DNA of 64,000 nt from Pelagicoccus sp. SDUM812002 (GTDB lineage: Bacteria; Verrucomicrobiota; Verrucomicrobiia; Opitutales; Opitutaceae), in assembly GCF_031127835.1 (NCBI RefSeq), contig NZ_JARXHX010000019.1, positions 1-64,000 on the forward strand. Direction: 5' to 3'. A program made the position numbers and the translations under genes. The notes beneath the pieces are model-generated. The model did no database searches. It was not told the origin of the DNA and was given only the letters and a program-made list of their open reading frames with translations. Positions 8,466-19,000 of this stretch are shown here, one piece after another (position 1 is the first letter of the stretch; the number at the start of each line of letters is the position of its first letter).

Positions 8466-10183
8466 AATGCTGCGTTACTCTTTTTTGGAAGTTCGTCCAT
8501 CTCGGCCTCAGAAGGAGCAGGGAATTCGCGCATCGGGCTGTAGCGTAGATAGGAATCGAATACTTCCTTGTCCGGACCGACCACTCGTGGATCGTTCGTT
8601 TGCTTGAGCTCCGCGAAGAGCGCTTTCTTAAGCTTAGCTTCTTGCTTCGCGTGGCTTTCATTGCCCGCTAGGTTACGGAGACAGTAGGGATCCGCCTGCA
8701 CGTCATAAAGTTCGAACTGCGGGCGCTTTCCGACCGCTAAATCAAGGAAATGCCTCGCCCCTTTGTTCACGTATTCTTCGACTAGATGCGACTTGCTGGG
8801 ACTGGCGTCGATGTCGGTGAAAGCCCATTCGCTCACGTGCTCGCCTGTCTCGTTCATGCCATATAGGGGCAACAGTTTCCTAGAATCTTCTGGATCGACG
8901 CACTGGGGAGCGCCAGCGGGCCAGCGTTCTGGCTTTGCGTTCCACACCAGCAAATACCGCTCGCTGCGGATCGCCCGCTGCGGATACCCCCAATTGTCGT
9001 GACGAGAGGAAGAATGCCGCTCCCTTCCAGAGAACGCGTATTGATTTCTCAATACACCGGATCCGCTCTTTTTCGAGCTCAGAGCAGCGGCTATGCTCTT
9101 GCCCCTCATGGCCAGCATTTCTTCCGGCTTCGTACGCGTCAGCTCCAATAGGGTCGGCGCAAAATCAATGAAACGAACAGGGTCGTCGATAACGCGGGCT
9201 CCCGGGAACGCCTTCGGGAAGCGAATAGCCAGCGGCACGCGAACGCCGTAGTCGAAGCAGTTGGCTTTCGCCCTCGGGAACGGCATGCCATTGTCGGCAG
9301 TCACGATCACGATCGTGTTCTCAAGCTCACCCTTCTCTTCGAGATAACGCAGCATTCGCATCAGGTGGAGGTCAAACCACTCGATTTCCAAGGCATAGTC
9401 CAAAAGGTCACCGCGGATCACGTCATTGTCAGGCAAAAATCCCGGCACTTGTACGTCAGTGAGTCGCTTATCGCTCCGCTTCCAGCTTCCTTTCTCGTAG
9501 CGGCGGTGCGGCTCCGTTCCTCCGTACCAGAAGAAAAAGGGTGCTCCATCAGGACGATTCTCCAGGAAATTCTCAAAATTCGAGAAATAGTCGGACGGGC
9601 CGATCCGGGTGGTCGGACGTCTGTCCTCATGCCCCTCTTTACCGTAGCGAATGTCGCTAAGCTCAGGTCCGGCCGCATTTCCTTCGCGCCACTGACTATC
9701 GCTTTCGTCACGAGCGTACTGGAACGGGCCCACGCCCTTGCCAGTCCTACCGACGTAATATCCATTCCGGCGAATTTCGTCGATAAAAGGAACGTGCTTT
9801 TTCAGCCAAGCGGAAGCGTGCTGCCCCGATTGTTCGTTCTGCCAGTGGTGCCGGCCGGTAACAAGGGCGCTACGCGACGGAGCGCAGCCAGGCGAGCCCG
9901 CGATGCAATTCGTAAAATAGACTCCTTCTTCCGCGATCCGGTCGAAGGCTGGCGTATTCACGAATGTACTACCCGCAAAACTTGTATGGTCGTAGGACTG
10001 GTCGTCGCTGATCGCAAAAAGGATGTTCGGGCACTTCCCTTCCTCTCGGGCCCCGAGGGTTTCCACAGAAATAAAAACGAGCGCTACGCAGCAAAGAGAG
10101 CAAGTTGACTTCAACACGCTATTGAACGCAGCAAGGCAGCGCTTACCTACCCATAAGACTAACTTTATTCTGAATGGGGTCAT
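8462..10183 (-). CDS. Secreted S1-family sulfatase, first gene of sulfatase-PL8 unit
   Basis: This 573-residue sulfatase has a long N-terminal leader whose hydrophobic segment (about residues 28-42) acts as signal peptide. Metal-site residues are in AISDDQSYD (57-65). The formylglycine motif is CAPSR with Cys100, and TADNGMPFPRAKANCFDYG is a signature of the N-sulfoglucosamine-sulfohydrolase-like branch. The C-terminal part after residue 400 carries the usual substrate-lining region. Its stop overlaps the start of the PL8 lyase. It stands 186 bp downstream of a perfect LacI-type palindrome (10370-10380), so it is probably induced together with the symporter operon when the LacI protein 10393-11424 releases. 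The leader is long, and an inner start is possible. Confidence 0.86.
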   Translation of the reverse strand: MTPFRIKLVLWVGKRCLAAFNSVLKSTCSLCCVALVFISVETLGAREEGKCPNILFAISDDQSYDHTSFAGSTFVNTPAFDRIAEEGVYFTNCIAGSPGCAPSRSALVTGRHHWQNEQSGQHASAWLKKHVPFIDEIRRNGYYVGRTGKGVGPFQYARDESDSQWREGNAAGPELSDIRYGKEGHEDRRPTTRIGPSDYFSNFENFLENRPDGAPFFFWYGGTEPHRRYEKGSWKRSDKRLTDVQVPGFLPDNDVIRGDLLDYALEIEWFDLHLMRMLRYLEEKGELENTIVIVTADNGMPFPRAKANCFDYGVRVPLAIRFPKAFPGARVIDDPVRFIDFAPTLLELTRTKPEEMLAMRGKSIAAALSSKKSGSGVLRNQYAFSGRERHSSSRHDNWGYPQRAIRSERYLLVWNAKPERWPAGAPQCVDPEDSRKLLPLYGMNETGEHVSEWAFTDIDASPSKSHLVEEYVNKGARHFLDLAVGKRPQFELYDVQADPYCLRNLAGNESHAKQEAKLKKALFAELKQTNDPRVVGPDKEVFDSYLRYSPMREFPAPSEAEMDELPKKSNAAL

Positions 10184-10363
10184 AAGTTTCGGGGTTTAGG
10201 AAATTCGTTTCGAGATTCGGATACGAACCCACCACTCTCACAATAAAATCCTTATTGATGGCGGGTGAACAAGTTTCGACATCGAAGCACGGACGGGAGC
10301 GGACTGGATCCGATCCACTCTACGTGATTGATCTAGTATGACATTCTCGCTCGCAACGGCCTG

Positions 10364-10382
10364 AGTTCATTTACCGTAAACA
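10364..10382. promoter_or_regulatory. LacI-family operator candidate upstream of sulfatase-PL8 unit
   Basis: A perfect odd palindrome TTTAC-C-GTAAA at 10370-10380 sits between the lacI-type stop and the sulfatase start. A block of 18 bases around it is identical, apart from the central base, to a second site at 11460-11477. A central-base dyad shared by the two arms of one locus is what a LacI-type dimer would bind. Binding is inferred. Confidence 0.65.
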
Positions 10383-10392
10383 ATCCTAGGTT

Positions 10393-11424
10393 CTATCGGA
10401 TTTTGCGCACCGTCGGCCCGCCGAGCCAACTGCCTTCCATCTTGACTGTCTTGGGAGCCGACGGCAGCCCCAACTCTCGGCTGTGCAGCTGACCTACAAG
10501 CTGCTCGACCGCAGCCCTTCCCAGCAAGTTAAAGCGGGTCCGCATTCCAGCAACCTTCGCCCCATCCTCAAAGAGTTCCAGTTGAGCGAAGCCGACCTCC
10601 TCCGGAACCGCCACACCTAATCGCTTCAAGGCGTCCCAAGCTGCAGGACGGTTCGAGACCACGACCTCTGGTCGATTCTCTTGATACCACGTCTCGAAGC
10701 CTCCGTCGTCCCAATCCTTGTATTCATATATCGGAACATATAGTTCTTGAGCCACTTCGGAGAGATGACAAAGCGCAGCCGCTTTGTGGCGCATGGCGTG
10801 CATACGCTGCACGTCTTCGTTGAATACAAAACCGAACTTCCGGTAACCGAGAGCTTTCAATTCGGCGAGCAACGTGAACGCGTTGTTGAAGTGAAACTCC
10901 ATCACTCGATTGACCCGAGGTTCCACGATCGTGTCTCCCAACGCCACAAACGAAAACCCCGAACAGTCGAAGTCCAGCTTCGTGCCCGCCTTGCCCGACG
11001 AGGAGAGAATGATCCCCTCTATGCCCCGCGATTTAAGGATGCCCGCCAAACGTTGCGGACTGGTGCGTGGCTGATGGTACCAAAACAGCTCCAAGTGGTA
11101 GCCAAGTTCCTCCGCCCTTTCCGTAGCGGAATCATGGAACATTGCCAGCAAGACCTCGCGCTCTACGAAACGGCTATCTTCGCTCGTGTTCAACAAGGCG
11201 ATCGTGTTCTGAAAAACCCGTGTGCCCTTCCGCCCAGCCAGATAGGACATCATGCGGGAAACCGCGGGATCCGGAACATAGCCCATCTCCTCTGCAATCT
11301 TGATGATGCGCTTTCGCTTCTCCTCAGACACGTTCGGCGCCCCCCTTAACGCATAGGAAACCGCCATCGGCGTCACTCCCGCCCGCTCTGCGATGTCCTT
11401 TAATCGTACCCGCTTTTCACTCAT
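10393..11424 (-). CDS. LacI-family transcriptional regulator of the sulfated-polysaccharide locus
   Basis: Starting at the ATG at 11424 the protein is 343 residues and opens with the LacI helix-turn-helix (VRLKDIAERAGVTPMAVSYALRG and then the hinge-side NVSEEKRKRIIKIAEEMGYVPD). A periplasmic-binding-protein-like effector domain follows (about 65-343). The frame extends upstream to 11568, but that stretch would precede the HTH and crosses an operator, so it was rejected. The gene is divergent from the symporter operon and upstream of the sulfatase-PL8 unit. Palindromes at 11465-11475 (41 bp before its own start) and 10370-10380 suggest autoregulation and control of both arms. The effector is probably an oligosaccharide or a monosaccharide from the locus substrate; this is not visible in sequence. 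Confidence 0.85.
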   Translation of the reverse strand: MSEKRVRLKDIAERAGVTPMAVSYALRGAPNVSEEKRKRIIKIAEEMGYVPDPAVSRMMSYLAGRKGTRVFQNTIALLNTSEDSRFVEREVLLAMFHDSATERAEELGYHLELFWYHQPRTSPQRLAGILKSRGIEGIILSSSGKAGTKLDFDCSGFSFVALGDTIVEPRVNRVMEFHFNNAFTLLAELKALGYRKFGFVFNEDVQRMHAMRHKAAALCHLSEVAQELYVPIYEYKDWDDGGFETWYQENRPEVVVSNRPAAWDALKRLGVAVPEEVGFAQLELFEDGAKVAGMRTRFNLLGRAAVEQLVGQLHSRELGLPSAPKTVKMEGSWLGGPTVRKIR

Positions 11425-11459
11425 GCATCCAAGGTTGAGGGCCGCCAAAAGGCAGGGCA

Positions 11460-11478
11460 ATTCATTTACGGTAAACAA
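11460..11478. promoter_or_regulatory. LacI-family operator candidate in regulator/symporter intergenic region
   Basis: A perfect odd palindrome TTTAC-G-GTAAA at 11465-11475, inside TTCATTTACSGTAAACAA shared with the site at 10364. It is 41 bp upstream of the lacI start and 106 bp upstream of the symporter start, able to control both directions. Confidence 0.68.
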
Positions 11479-11580
11479 ACGGGAAACGTTGCTGGCAACA
11501 GTGTCAATTGGCGACAAGGTAAGGGTCAGAGGACACATCACCCCTCTCTCCCTGACACGCCTTTTCATACCAGACTTTAC

Positions 11581-13053
11581 ATGGACAGCTCCCCATTCAC
11601 CGCTATTGATTGGACCTTGCTAATCGCATTCCTGCTCGGAACCACCTGGTTCGGACACGCACTGCGCGGCAAGGGCCAAGACGTCGAATCCTTCTTCGCA
11701 GGAGGCCGCGACCTGCCATGGTGGGCAGTCTCCGGCTCTCTCATCGCCACCAGCACCAGCGCCCTGACCTTCGTCGCGGTTCCTTCCGTGGTCTTCAAGC
11801 CGGGCGGCGACCTGACATTCTTCCAGATTTCCCTAGGGTTTATATTGGGCAACATCCTGCTGGCCCACACCCTCCTTAAAGCGATCTACAATGCGAAGTA
11901 CTACAGCCCATACGACTTCGTAGAGGACCGGCTCGGCCGCAAGGTTGCCAACTACACCCGCCTGCTCTTCACCGTGGGGGCCGTACTGTCGCAAAGCGTA
12001 CGCCTGCTTTCCACCGCTCTAATTCTTAGCGTTGTAACCGGACTTTCACTACAGCAGTCCATCCTTGTGATAGGGCTGTTCGCCGTCATTTGGACCTGGA
12101 TGGGGGGCATCACCACCGTCATTTGGACCGACTTCCTGCAGTTAATGATTTTCATTTGCGGCAGCCTGTTCATACTGGCAAACCTGCTATTCGCCCTGCC
12201 GGGCGGACTGACGCAGATTTTGGAAATCGCTGACGACAAGGGGAAGCTCGTCATCCTAAACCTGACCGCCAACCCTATGGTCACCTACACCCTCTGGGTC
12301 GGCATCTTCGGCACGAGTATCTTCGAGTTCGCCCAGAAAAGCGTGGACCAAGTCGTAACGCAACGTCTCTACTGCTGCCGCAATTTGCGCGACGCCCAGA
12401 AGGCGCTCTACGGAGCCTGCTTCGCCAACGTAACCGTATGGATCATGCTCGCGGTCGGCATCGGCCTCGTCGCCTTCTTCGAAGTCAACCCGCTTCCAGC
12501 TGAAGCGGCGGCCCAAATCGCTGCCGAACCGGATCGCGTAGTGCCCTACTACATCGTGAACCACTTGCCAGTCGGCATCTCTGGCTTGCTGGTCGCCTCC
12601 CTCTTCGCAGCCGGTATTTCGACGCTCGACTCCGCGCTCTCAGCCCTCTCCCAAACCACCACCACCAACCTACTGCGCACCTACATTTTCCCAAATCGCC
12701 CCGACCGCTTCTACCTGAAACTCTCCAAAGGCTGCGTGCTCTTCTGGGGCATCACTCTTAGCATAATCGCCCTACTTTTCAACTCTACCAAAGAGCTCGG
12801 ACTTCTCGACATGGGACTATCGGTACCAGGCTATGTCTATGGCTCCATCCTCGGTATCGCTTTGCTTGCTTGGATGCGACTGGGTAACTTGCAAGCGATC
12901 CTCACCGGCAGCGTCGCTGCCACTGTATCTATTCTAGCACTACAGAAGTACGGCGTGAGCTTCTTCTGGTGGTACCCCGTCGGCGCCGCCGCCCTGATTG
13001 CGATTGCCTTGGTCACCCTCCGACTGTTCCCAAGCAAAAGCCAATCTAACTAA
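11581..13053 (+). CDS. Sodium:solute symporter (SSS family)
   Basis: A 490-residue inner-membrane protein with about 13 hydrophobic segments and no signal peptide. The N-terminus has the SSS pattern GKGQDVESFFAGGRDLPWWAV, where the first helix boundary carries the sodium-site residues. The GISTLDSALSALSQ stretch near residue 350 is a family signature. It would import a monosaccharide or small oligosaccharide released by the locus, driven by sodium, which suits a marine organism. It is first in a plus-strand operon with the FAD oxidoreductase (16-bp gap), the esterase (32 bp) and the TonB receptor (69 bp). It is probably controlled by the LacI-type palindrome 106 bp upstream. The substrate is unknown. 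Confidence 0.9.
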   Translation: MDSSPFTAIDWTLLIAFLLGTTWFGHALRGKGQDVESFFAGGRDLPWWAVSGSLIATSTSALTFVAVPSVVFKPGGDLTFFQISLGFILGNILLAHTLLKAIYNAKYYSPYDFVEDRLGRKVANYTRLLFTVGAVLSQSVRLLSTALILSVVTGLSLQQSILVIGLFAVIWTWMGGITTVIWTDFLQLMIFICGSLFILANLLFALPGGLTQILEIADDKGKLVILNLTANPMVTYTLWVGIFGTSIFEFAQKSVDQVVTQRLYCCRNLRDAQKALYGACFANVTVWIMLAVGIGLVAFFEVNPLPAEAAAQIAAEPDRVVPYYIVNHLPVGISGLLVASLFAAGISTLDSALSALSQTTTTNLLRTYIFPNRPDRFYLKLSKGCVLFWGITLSIIALLFNSTKELGLLDMGLSVPGYVYGSILGIALLAWMRLGNLQAILTGSVAATVSILALQKYGVSFFWWYPVGAAALIAIALVTLRLFPSKSQSN

Positions 13054-13069
13054 TCCGTATCCAATTTCC

Positions 13070-14476
13070 ATGACAAGCTCACCAAACCTTTCACCTTCCT
13101 ACGACATCATCGTCGCCGGAGGCGGTCCTTCCGGTTCGATGGCTGCGCTCGCCGCCGCCCGCGAAGGCTGCCGCGTCTTGCTCGTCGAGCAGTTCGGCTT
13201 CCTCGGCGGCAGCCTCACCGCCATGGGTGTCGGCCCCATGATGACCTTCCACAACAACTCCGGCGATCAGGTTATTCGCGGATACCCGCAAGAACTGATC
13301 GATCGCTTGATCGCGAAAGGCGGAAGCCCCGGACACGTCGAAGACATCATCACTTACGTTTCCACCGTTACCCCTTTCGACAGCGAAATGCTGAAAATCG
13401 AGCTGGAGGAAATGCTCACCGAAGCGGGCGTCGACATCCTCTTCCACACCTTGCTCTTGGACGCAGAAGTGGAAGACGGTCTTCTAAAGGCCATAACCAT
13501 TGCCAACAAAGCTGGCGTTTCCCGCGTCGAGGCAAAGGTGTTTATCGATTCCACCGGCGACGCCGATCTCGCCTCGCGAGCAGGCGTGCCCTTCGAGTTC
13601 GGGCGTGAAGCGGACAGCCTCACTCAGCCCATGACCATGAACCTGAAGCTGGGCAACGTCGACCGAGACAAGTTAATCGACTACGTGAAGAACAACGTCG
13701 ACGACTGCGAGTTCGACTACGGATCTGAGCTGGGGCTCAAGCGGCTCGAAACGGCCCCTCGCCTCTCGCTCAAAACCTTCATCAAAGCCCTTGAGCAGGC
13801 GCGCAAAACAGGGGAGATAAGCTTTAATCGGGAATTCATCCTTCTATTCGAGACGAGCGAAAAGGGAACCTTTATCATCAATGTATCCAGAATTCAGGGA
13901 CTCGACCCGACAAATCCTCTCGACCTGAGCAAGGCAGAGATGATCGGACGCAAGCAGTGCCTTGAAATCTTCAATTTTCTCAAGAAGCATGCAGCAGGCT
14001 TCGAAAACGCGATCCGCCTAGACTCCTCCAGCAAAGTTGGAGTGCGCGAATCCAAACGCGTCATTGGACGTTACACGCTCACTGCTGAAGACCTGCTGGC
14101 CGCCCGCCAATTCGATGACACCATCGCCCTCGGCGGCTACCCGATCGACATTCACTCACCGGACGAGAACGGAACGAATACCCAGTTCTTCAAACCCGGA
14201 ACCACTTACAGCATCCCGCTCCGTTCGCTCATGACAAACGAAGCCCGGAACCTGATCGTCAACGGGCGCTGCCTCAGCGCCTCGCACGAAGCTTTCGCCG
14301 CTATTCGCACCACGCCTACCATGATGGCGATCGGACAAGGAGCCGGCACCGCCGCCGCATTTATGCAAAGGTCGGAAAGCTTCAGCGACCTAGATCTCGA
14401 TCTCGAACAGCTACGAAACTTGCTCGAAAAGAACGGTGCGCTGCTCGTCCCACCCACCGCTGCCATCGAAGCCTAG
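13070..14476 (+). CDS. FAD-dependent oxidoreductase of the polysaccharide operon
   Basis: From the ATG at 13070 the protein is 468 residues and cytoplasmic (no signal). The dinucleotide-binding motif GGGPSG (17-22) is followed 18 residues later by the acidic Glu40 that contacts the FAD ribose. A second FAD-contacting motif near the C-terminus (NLIVNGRCLSASHEAFAAIR then GQGAGTAAA) is typical of the FAD_oxidored family. An open frame reaches back to 12998, inside the symporter gene; that extension would precede the fold and was dropped. The family includes enzymes often found in polysaccharide loci, but the substrate is generally unknown. Here it lies between the importer and an esterase, so oxidation of an imported sugar or uronate is a reasonable inference. 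Confidence 0.82.
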   Translation: MTSSPNLSPSYDIIVAGGGPSGSMAALAAAREGCRVLLVEQFGFLGGSLTAMGVGPMMTFHNNSGDQVIRGYPQELIDRLIAKGGSPGHVEDIITYVSTVTPFDSEMLKIELEEMLTEAGVDILFHTLLLDAEVEDGLLKAITIANKAGVSRVEAKVFIDSTGDADLASRAGVPFEFGREADSLTQPMTMNLKLGNVDRDKLIDYVKNNVDDCEFDYGSELGLKRLETAPRLSLKTFIKALEQARKTGEISFNREFILLFETSEKGTFIINVSRIQGLDPTNPLDLSKAEMIGRKQCLEIFNFLKKHAAGFENAIRLDSSSKVGVRESKRVIGRYTLTAEDLLAARQFDDTIALGGYPIDIHSPDENGTNTQFFKPGTTYSIPLRSLMTNEARNLIVNGRCLSASHEAFAAIRTTPTMMAIGQGAGTAAAFMQRSESFSDLDLDLEQLRNLLEKNGALLVPPTAAIEA

Positions 14477-14508
14477 CCCTCGGAACACGCGTCACCTCTC
14501 AACCTGCC

Positions 14509-15957
14509 ATGATCGCTGGAAACGCACAATACTACCGTTCGCTCTTGATCGCACTCGCGTCGCTTTTCCTCAGCGCGGGCGGCTATGCAGAACTGCGTCT
14601 CCCTTCGCTCGTGAGCGACGGGATGGTACTTCAGCAGGATAGCGCGGTGACGATCTGGGGATGGGCGCGAGAGGGTCAAGAGGTGCAGGTACAAGCCTCC
14701 TGGCACAAACCCACCAACTCCCATTCCGCAATCGCGAACCCAGACGGCCGCTGGTCTGCCGAGCTCGAAACCCCAGGCGCCGGTGGTCCCTACGACATAC
14801 AGGTCCGCACTACCGACGATTCATTGTCCGTATCCAATATCCTGATCGGCGAAGTTTGGCTTTGTTCGGGCCAATCCAACATGGCGATGCCTGTTCTTGG
14901 CTTCAAAGACCAACCCGTCGAAGGAAGCCAAGAGGCTTTGCTCGCTAGCCGTGACGACCGCTTAAGGCTCTTTTCAGCGAGAGTTCAGCTCGCCGAGAAA
15001 CCAGTCGAGGACGTCGAGGGCCAATGGATCCCCGCTAAGCTCGAAAGCGTCGCCCGATTCAGCGCTGTCGGCTACTTCTTTGGCAATCGCCTCCGCGAGA
15101 CGCTCGATGTACCCGTCGGCATGATACTTGCCGCTCGATCCAGCTCCGCGATCGAGTCGTGGTTGCCGAGCGATGCAATTCTCGAATTCTCGCCTAATGA
15201 CTTGATCGAAGAGGATCCAGAGATTCCGCACCGAGCCCACTCCTCGCTCTACAATGGCATGATCGCTCCGGTTAGCCCATACAAGATTCGCGGCGCGCTC
15301 TGGTACCAAGGCGAAGGAAACCGGCACGATCCACTGCCCTACGCCCGGCTCCTGCCACGGATGATCCAGTCCTGGCGCCATGCCTTCGGCGATTCGCAGC
15401 TCCCGTTCTACTTCGCTCAAATCGCTCCCAACGTCGAGCGATACAACGAGCTCACCCGTAAACAGACGCGGGCCGCCTACTTACGCGAGACACAGTTTCA
15501 GACTTCGAAAAACGTCCCCCATACAGGCATGGTTGTCACCCTCGACCTCGGCTCGCCACACACCGTGCATCCGCCCCAGAAATGGGAAGTGGCCAACCGA
15601 TTCGCCTACTTCGCCCTCAACCGGCAATACGGATTCGCCCCCCTCGGGGCAACTGGCCCCGTCTTCCAAAACGCGACTTTCGAGGACTCCATCGCTATCC
15701 TGAGCTTCACCGGCATGACGCACGGCTTTCAGAACTACGAAGTCCCGCTCGAGCACTTTGCGCTCGCCGGGCCAGACCGCATTTTTCATCCCGCCAAAGC
15801 AGTCGCCAAACGCGACGGCACCGTGCACGTATCCAGCAAGCTGGTACAGGAACCGGTAGCTGTTCGCTACGCCTGGAAGAATTGGACCGAGGCGAGCCTC
15901 TTCGACTCGGCCGGCCTCCCCGCTTCCTCGTTCAGGACCGACGACTGGTCCTGGTAA
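14509..15957 (+). CDS. Secreted sialate O-acetylesterase-like SGNH hydrolase
   Basis: A 482-residue protein with a signal peptide (about 1-27). An N-terminal beta-domain (about 30-110, with SDGMVLQQDSAVTIWGWA) precedes the SGNH hydrolase domain. The nucleophile Ser123 is in GQSNM. The oxyanion-hole/second block appears as ALWYQGEGNRH, and the Asp/His block as DLGSPHTVHPPQK. These are the features of sialate 9-O-acetylesterase-like proteins in polysaccharide loci, which deacetylate many different sugars. It should remove O-acetyl groups from the substrate in the periplasm. It is third in the symporter operon, 32 bp after the FAD oxidoreductase. Acetyl specificity cannot be inferred. Confidence 0.87.
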   Translation: MIAGNAQYYRSLLIALASLFLSAGGYAELRLPSLVSDGMVLQQDSAVTIWGWAREGQEVQVQASWHKPTNSHSAIANPDGRWSAELETPGAGGPYDIQVRTTDDSLSVSNILIGEVWLCSGQSNMAMPVLGFKDQPVEGSQEALLASRDDRLRLFSARVQLAEKPVEDVEGQWIPAKLESVARFSAVGYFFGNRLRETLDVPVGMILAARSSSAIESWLPSDAILEFSPNDLIEEDPEIPHRAHSSLYNGMIAPVSPYKIRGALWYQGEGNRHDPLPYARLLPRMIQSWRHAFGDSQLPFYFAQIAPNVERYNELTRKQTRAAYLRETQFQTSKNVPHTGMVVTLDLGSPHTVHPPQKWEVANRFAYFALNRQYGFAPLGATGPVFQNATFEDSIAILSFTGMTHGFQNYEVPLEHFALAGPDRIFHPAKAVAKRDGTVHVSSKLVQEPVAVRYAWKNWTEASLFDSAGLPASSFRTDDWSW

Positions 15958-16026
15958 TTTTTGTCACAAATATTCAAACCGCCCCCCGCGTGACGCTAGG
16001 GGCTCAAACTAAACGATAACACCCTT

Positions 16027-19000
16027 ATGAAGAAACTGCCCCTTATACTACTTGGAGCGCCCTTGTTCACGACGCTTCCCTCCTACTCCCAGTCAACCGA
16101 CCAGGATGATGAAGAGACGTTCGAGCTATCGCCCTTCGTCGTATCCTCAAACGAAGATTCTGGATACATGGCAACGAGCACCCTAGCCGGCTCGCGCCTG
16201 CGTTCCTCTTTACAAGACGTGAGCGCATCCATCTCGGTTGTCACTGAAGAGTTTATGGACGACACCGGATCCACCGACGCCAAGAGCCTGCTAGTCTATA
16301 CTGTTGGAACAGAAGTAGGCGGATCGGGCGGCAACTACTCCGCTACCGGTGCCTCCAGCGGATTTGCAGACGAGCGGACCAGCCGTGCCAGCGCCACAGG
16401 CCGCAACCGTGTGCGGGGACTCGCGTCCGCGGACCTGACACGAAACTACTTCGCCACCGACATCCCTTTCGACGCGTACAATACAAGCCGGGTCGAGATC
16501 AATCGCGGAGCGAACTCTATTCTATTCGGATTGGGAAGCCCTGCGGGCATCATCAACAACTCGACCGAAACCGCGCTCTTCGATGACAGCACTACCGTTG
16601 AAGCGAAAGTTGGCTCTTACGGCTCTGTTCGTGGCGTTATCGACATTAATCGCGTGGTGCTCGAAGACCAATTGGCCATCCGCATCATCGGTCTGGAGGA
16701 TCGCAAGAAATTCCAGCAAAAGCCGGCGTTCGAAAACGATTCCCGCCTTTTCCTAGCTCTCGACAGCAAGCCATTTGCTGGTACGGATGGAATGCTCTCC
16801 AGTTTGTCATTACGCGGCAACTACGAGAAGGGCGAGATCGAAGCCAACCGCCCTCGCATAACGCCTCCATCGGACAACATCACCCCGTGGTTCGATCCGT
16901 GGGACCCTTCGTCCGAACCCAAATTCACCTTCGATCCGGGCAACACCCCCTACGGCAATCGCAATACCTCCGAGGCGGAACCGATGGGAGGAGCTCTGCG
17001 CAACCCAGTCGTAATCTATCCAGACGAAAACTCGCCGACGCCGCTCGATCCCGCAGCCACCGCCAGCCAAAACATCATCGGCCGCCAATTCGTTCTCTCG
17101 AATTGGACCTTCCCGAGCGGACCAACAACTACAGCAGTTCACACTGGCATTACTCGAATGAGCAACGCCTTGCGTGAAGCAGGTGAACAAGATTGGAGCT
17201 TCTATCAGCAGCCAAGCTTAACCGATACAAGTATCTTCGACTTTCGGAACAACCTCATCGACGGGCCGAACAAATATGAAGATTCGGAGTTCGAAGCGTG
17301 GAACCTGACCCTCGAACAACTCTTCCTCGACAACAAAGCCGGTATCGAACTCGCCTTTGATCAGCAGGAAATGAGCAACGCAAACGGTTCGCTTCTTGGC
17401 GACGAACGTAACGCCACGCTCGCGATCGATAACGCGCTGACCATGATCGACGGCACGCCAAATGCCAATTTCGGACGCCCCTACATCGTCAACGTACCCA
17501 AGATGTACTACGACGAAGCGCAGCGTAGCGCATGGCGAGCGACCGCATTCTACGACTTGGACCTCCGCGACACGGAGAGTGATTTTCTAGGTCGTCTGCT
17601 CGGTCGCCACGTCCTAACTGGCGTTCTCAGCGAGCAAACTCGCGAAGCCCAGTCCCGCTACGGAGCCACCACATATGCGGGTTCCGAGTTCACCCACGGA
17701 GCCAGCACGAGCATCAGCAACGGCCAAGGCCCACGTTTCGGAGCGATCCATTATCTGGGCGACAGCTTGGCCGGTCTCGATTCTCCGTCGGGAGCGAACA
17801 TCCCTCGCCTTTATACCGAGCGTAGCCTTTCGGCCTTCAACCTAACCGGCAATGACGCGGTCTTCTTCCTCAAGGAGCAAGGCTCAGGCGCCGAAGCAGA
17901 GGTCATCCCGCTGAACGTGTTTAACAACGACCGCAACCTGACCATCGCTCCGGAGGACGCCGATTTCGGTCGCTCCGAAGTCGAATCGCTCGCGCTCGTT
18001 AGCCAAAGCTACTTCTGGAACGATCTCCTGGTAGCGACTCTCGGCTGGAGAGAAGACGAATTAACCACTTACGACGCAGGCCCCGCACCTCTGCACCCCC
18101 AAGGCTCGCGCATCGTAGATCCCGAGGTATACACCTTGCCGGAGAACCCAACGTTCTCGGACAAGAATGACACCTTCTCGTGGGGAGCGGCCTTCCACGT
18201 CCCCGACAGCTTGACGGAGAAGATCAGCTGGATCGATCGAATCAGCTTCTACTACAACGACTCCTCTAACTTCCAGCCTACCACCTCGCGCTTCAATGTG
18301 TACGGCGATCGCATCTCCTCCCCTCAGGGCGAGAATGTGGACAAGAGCATCGGACTCACGCTCTTCGACAATAAGCTGCATATCCGGGCGACTTGGTACG
18401 AGACCAACCAGGTAAACGTAAGCCAAGGCACCATCTCCAACCAGATCCGCGAAATCGTTAACCGCCAGTACGTGCGTTTGATCGAGACCACTCGATTCGG
18501 CCTCAATCCAGATCCAGACGGCGATGGCATCCCCTTCGAGTCTGGCTATGTCGCTCCGCCACAGTTCCTCTTGGACACCTTCAACGTGGCTCGCCTCTCT
18601 GACGGATCCGCGACCTTCAGCGATCCAGGAAACGTCGTCGGCGTAACCGAGTCACAGTCCTCCGGATTCGAACTGGAAACCGTCTACAATCCGATTGAGC
18701 GACTGAGCCTCGTACTCAACGTCGCCAAGCAGGAAGCCATACGCGACAACAGCGGCGCAGCCCTGCGCAAGTTCTACTTCGAAGATCCAGTCGGAACAAA
18801 CGGCGAAAGCCTCTACGACAACTGGACTGGCCCTGTCGGACAAGGCCTAGTGATAACTCAAGGCGGCGTCACCCTTGCCCAACAAGCAGAGACGATCGCC
18901 AACGAGATTCGCTCGGTCGTAGCCCAAGACGGAGCTATCCGTCAGGAGGTTCGTGAGTGGCGCGTCAACGCCGTCGCCAACTACCGTCTCGACGACAGCT

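Noticed and set aside
9365-10108. A 247-residue open frame antisense to a sulfatase
   Set aside because: Composition is typical of a shadow frame and the opposite strand holds a clear sulfatase.
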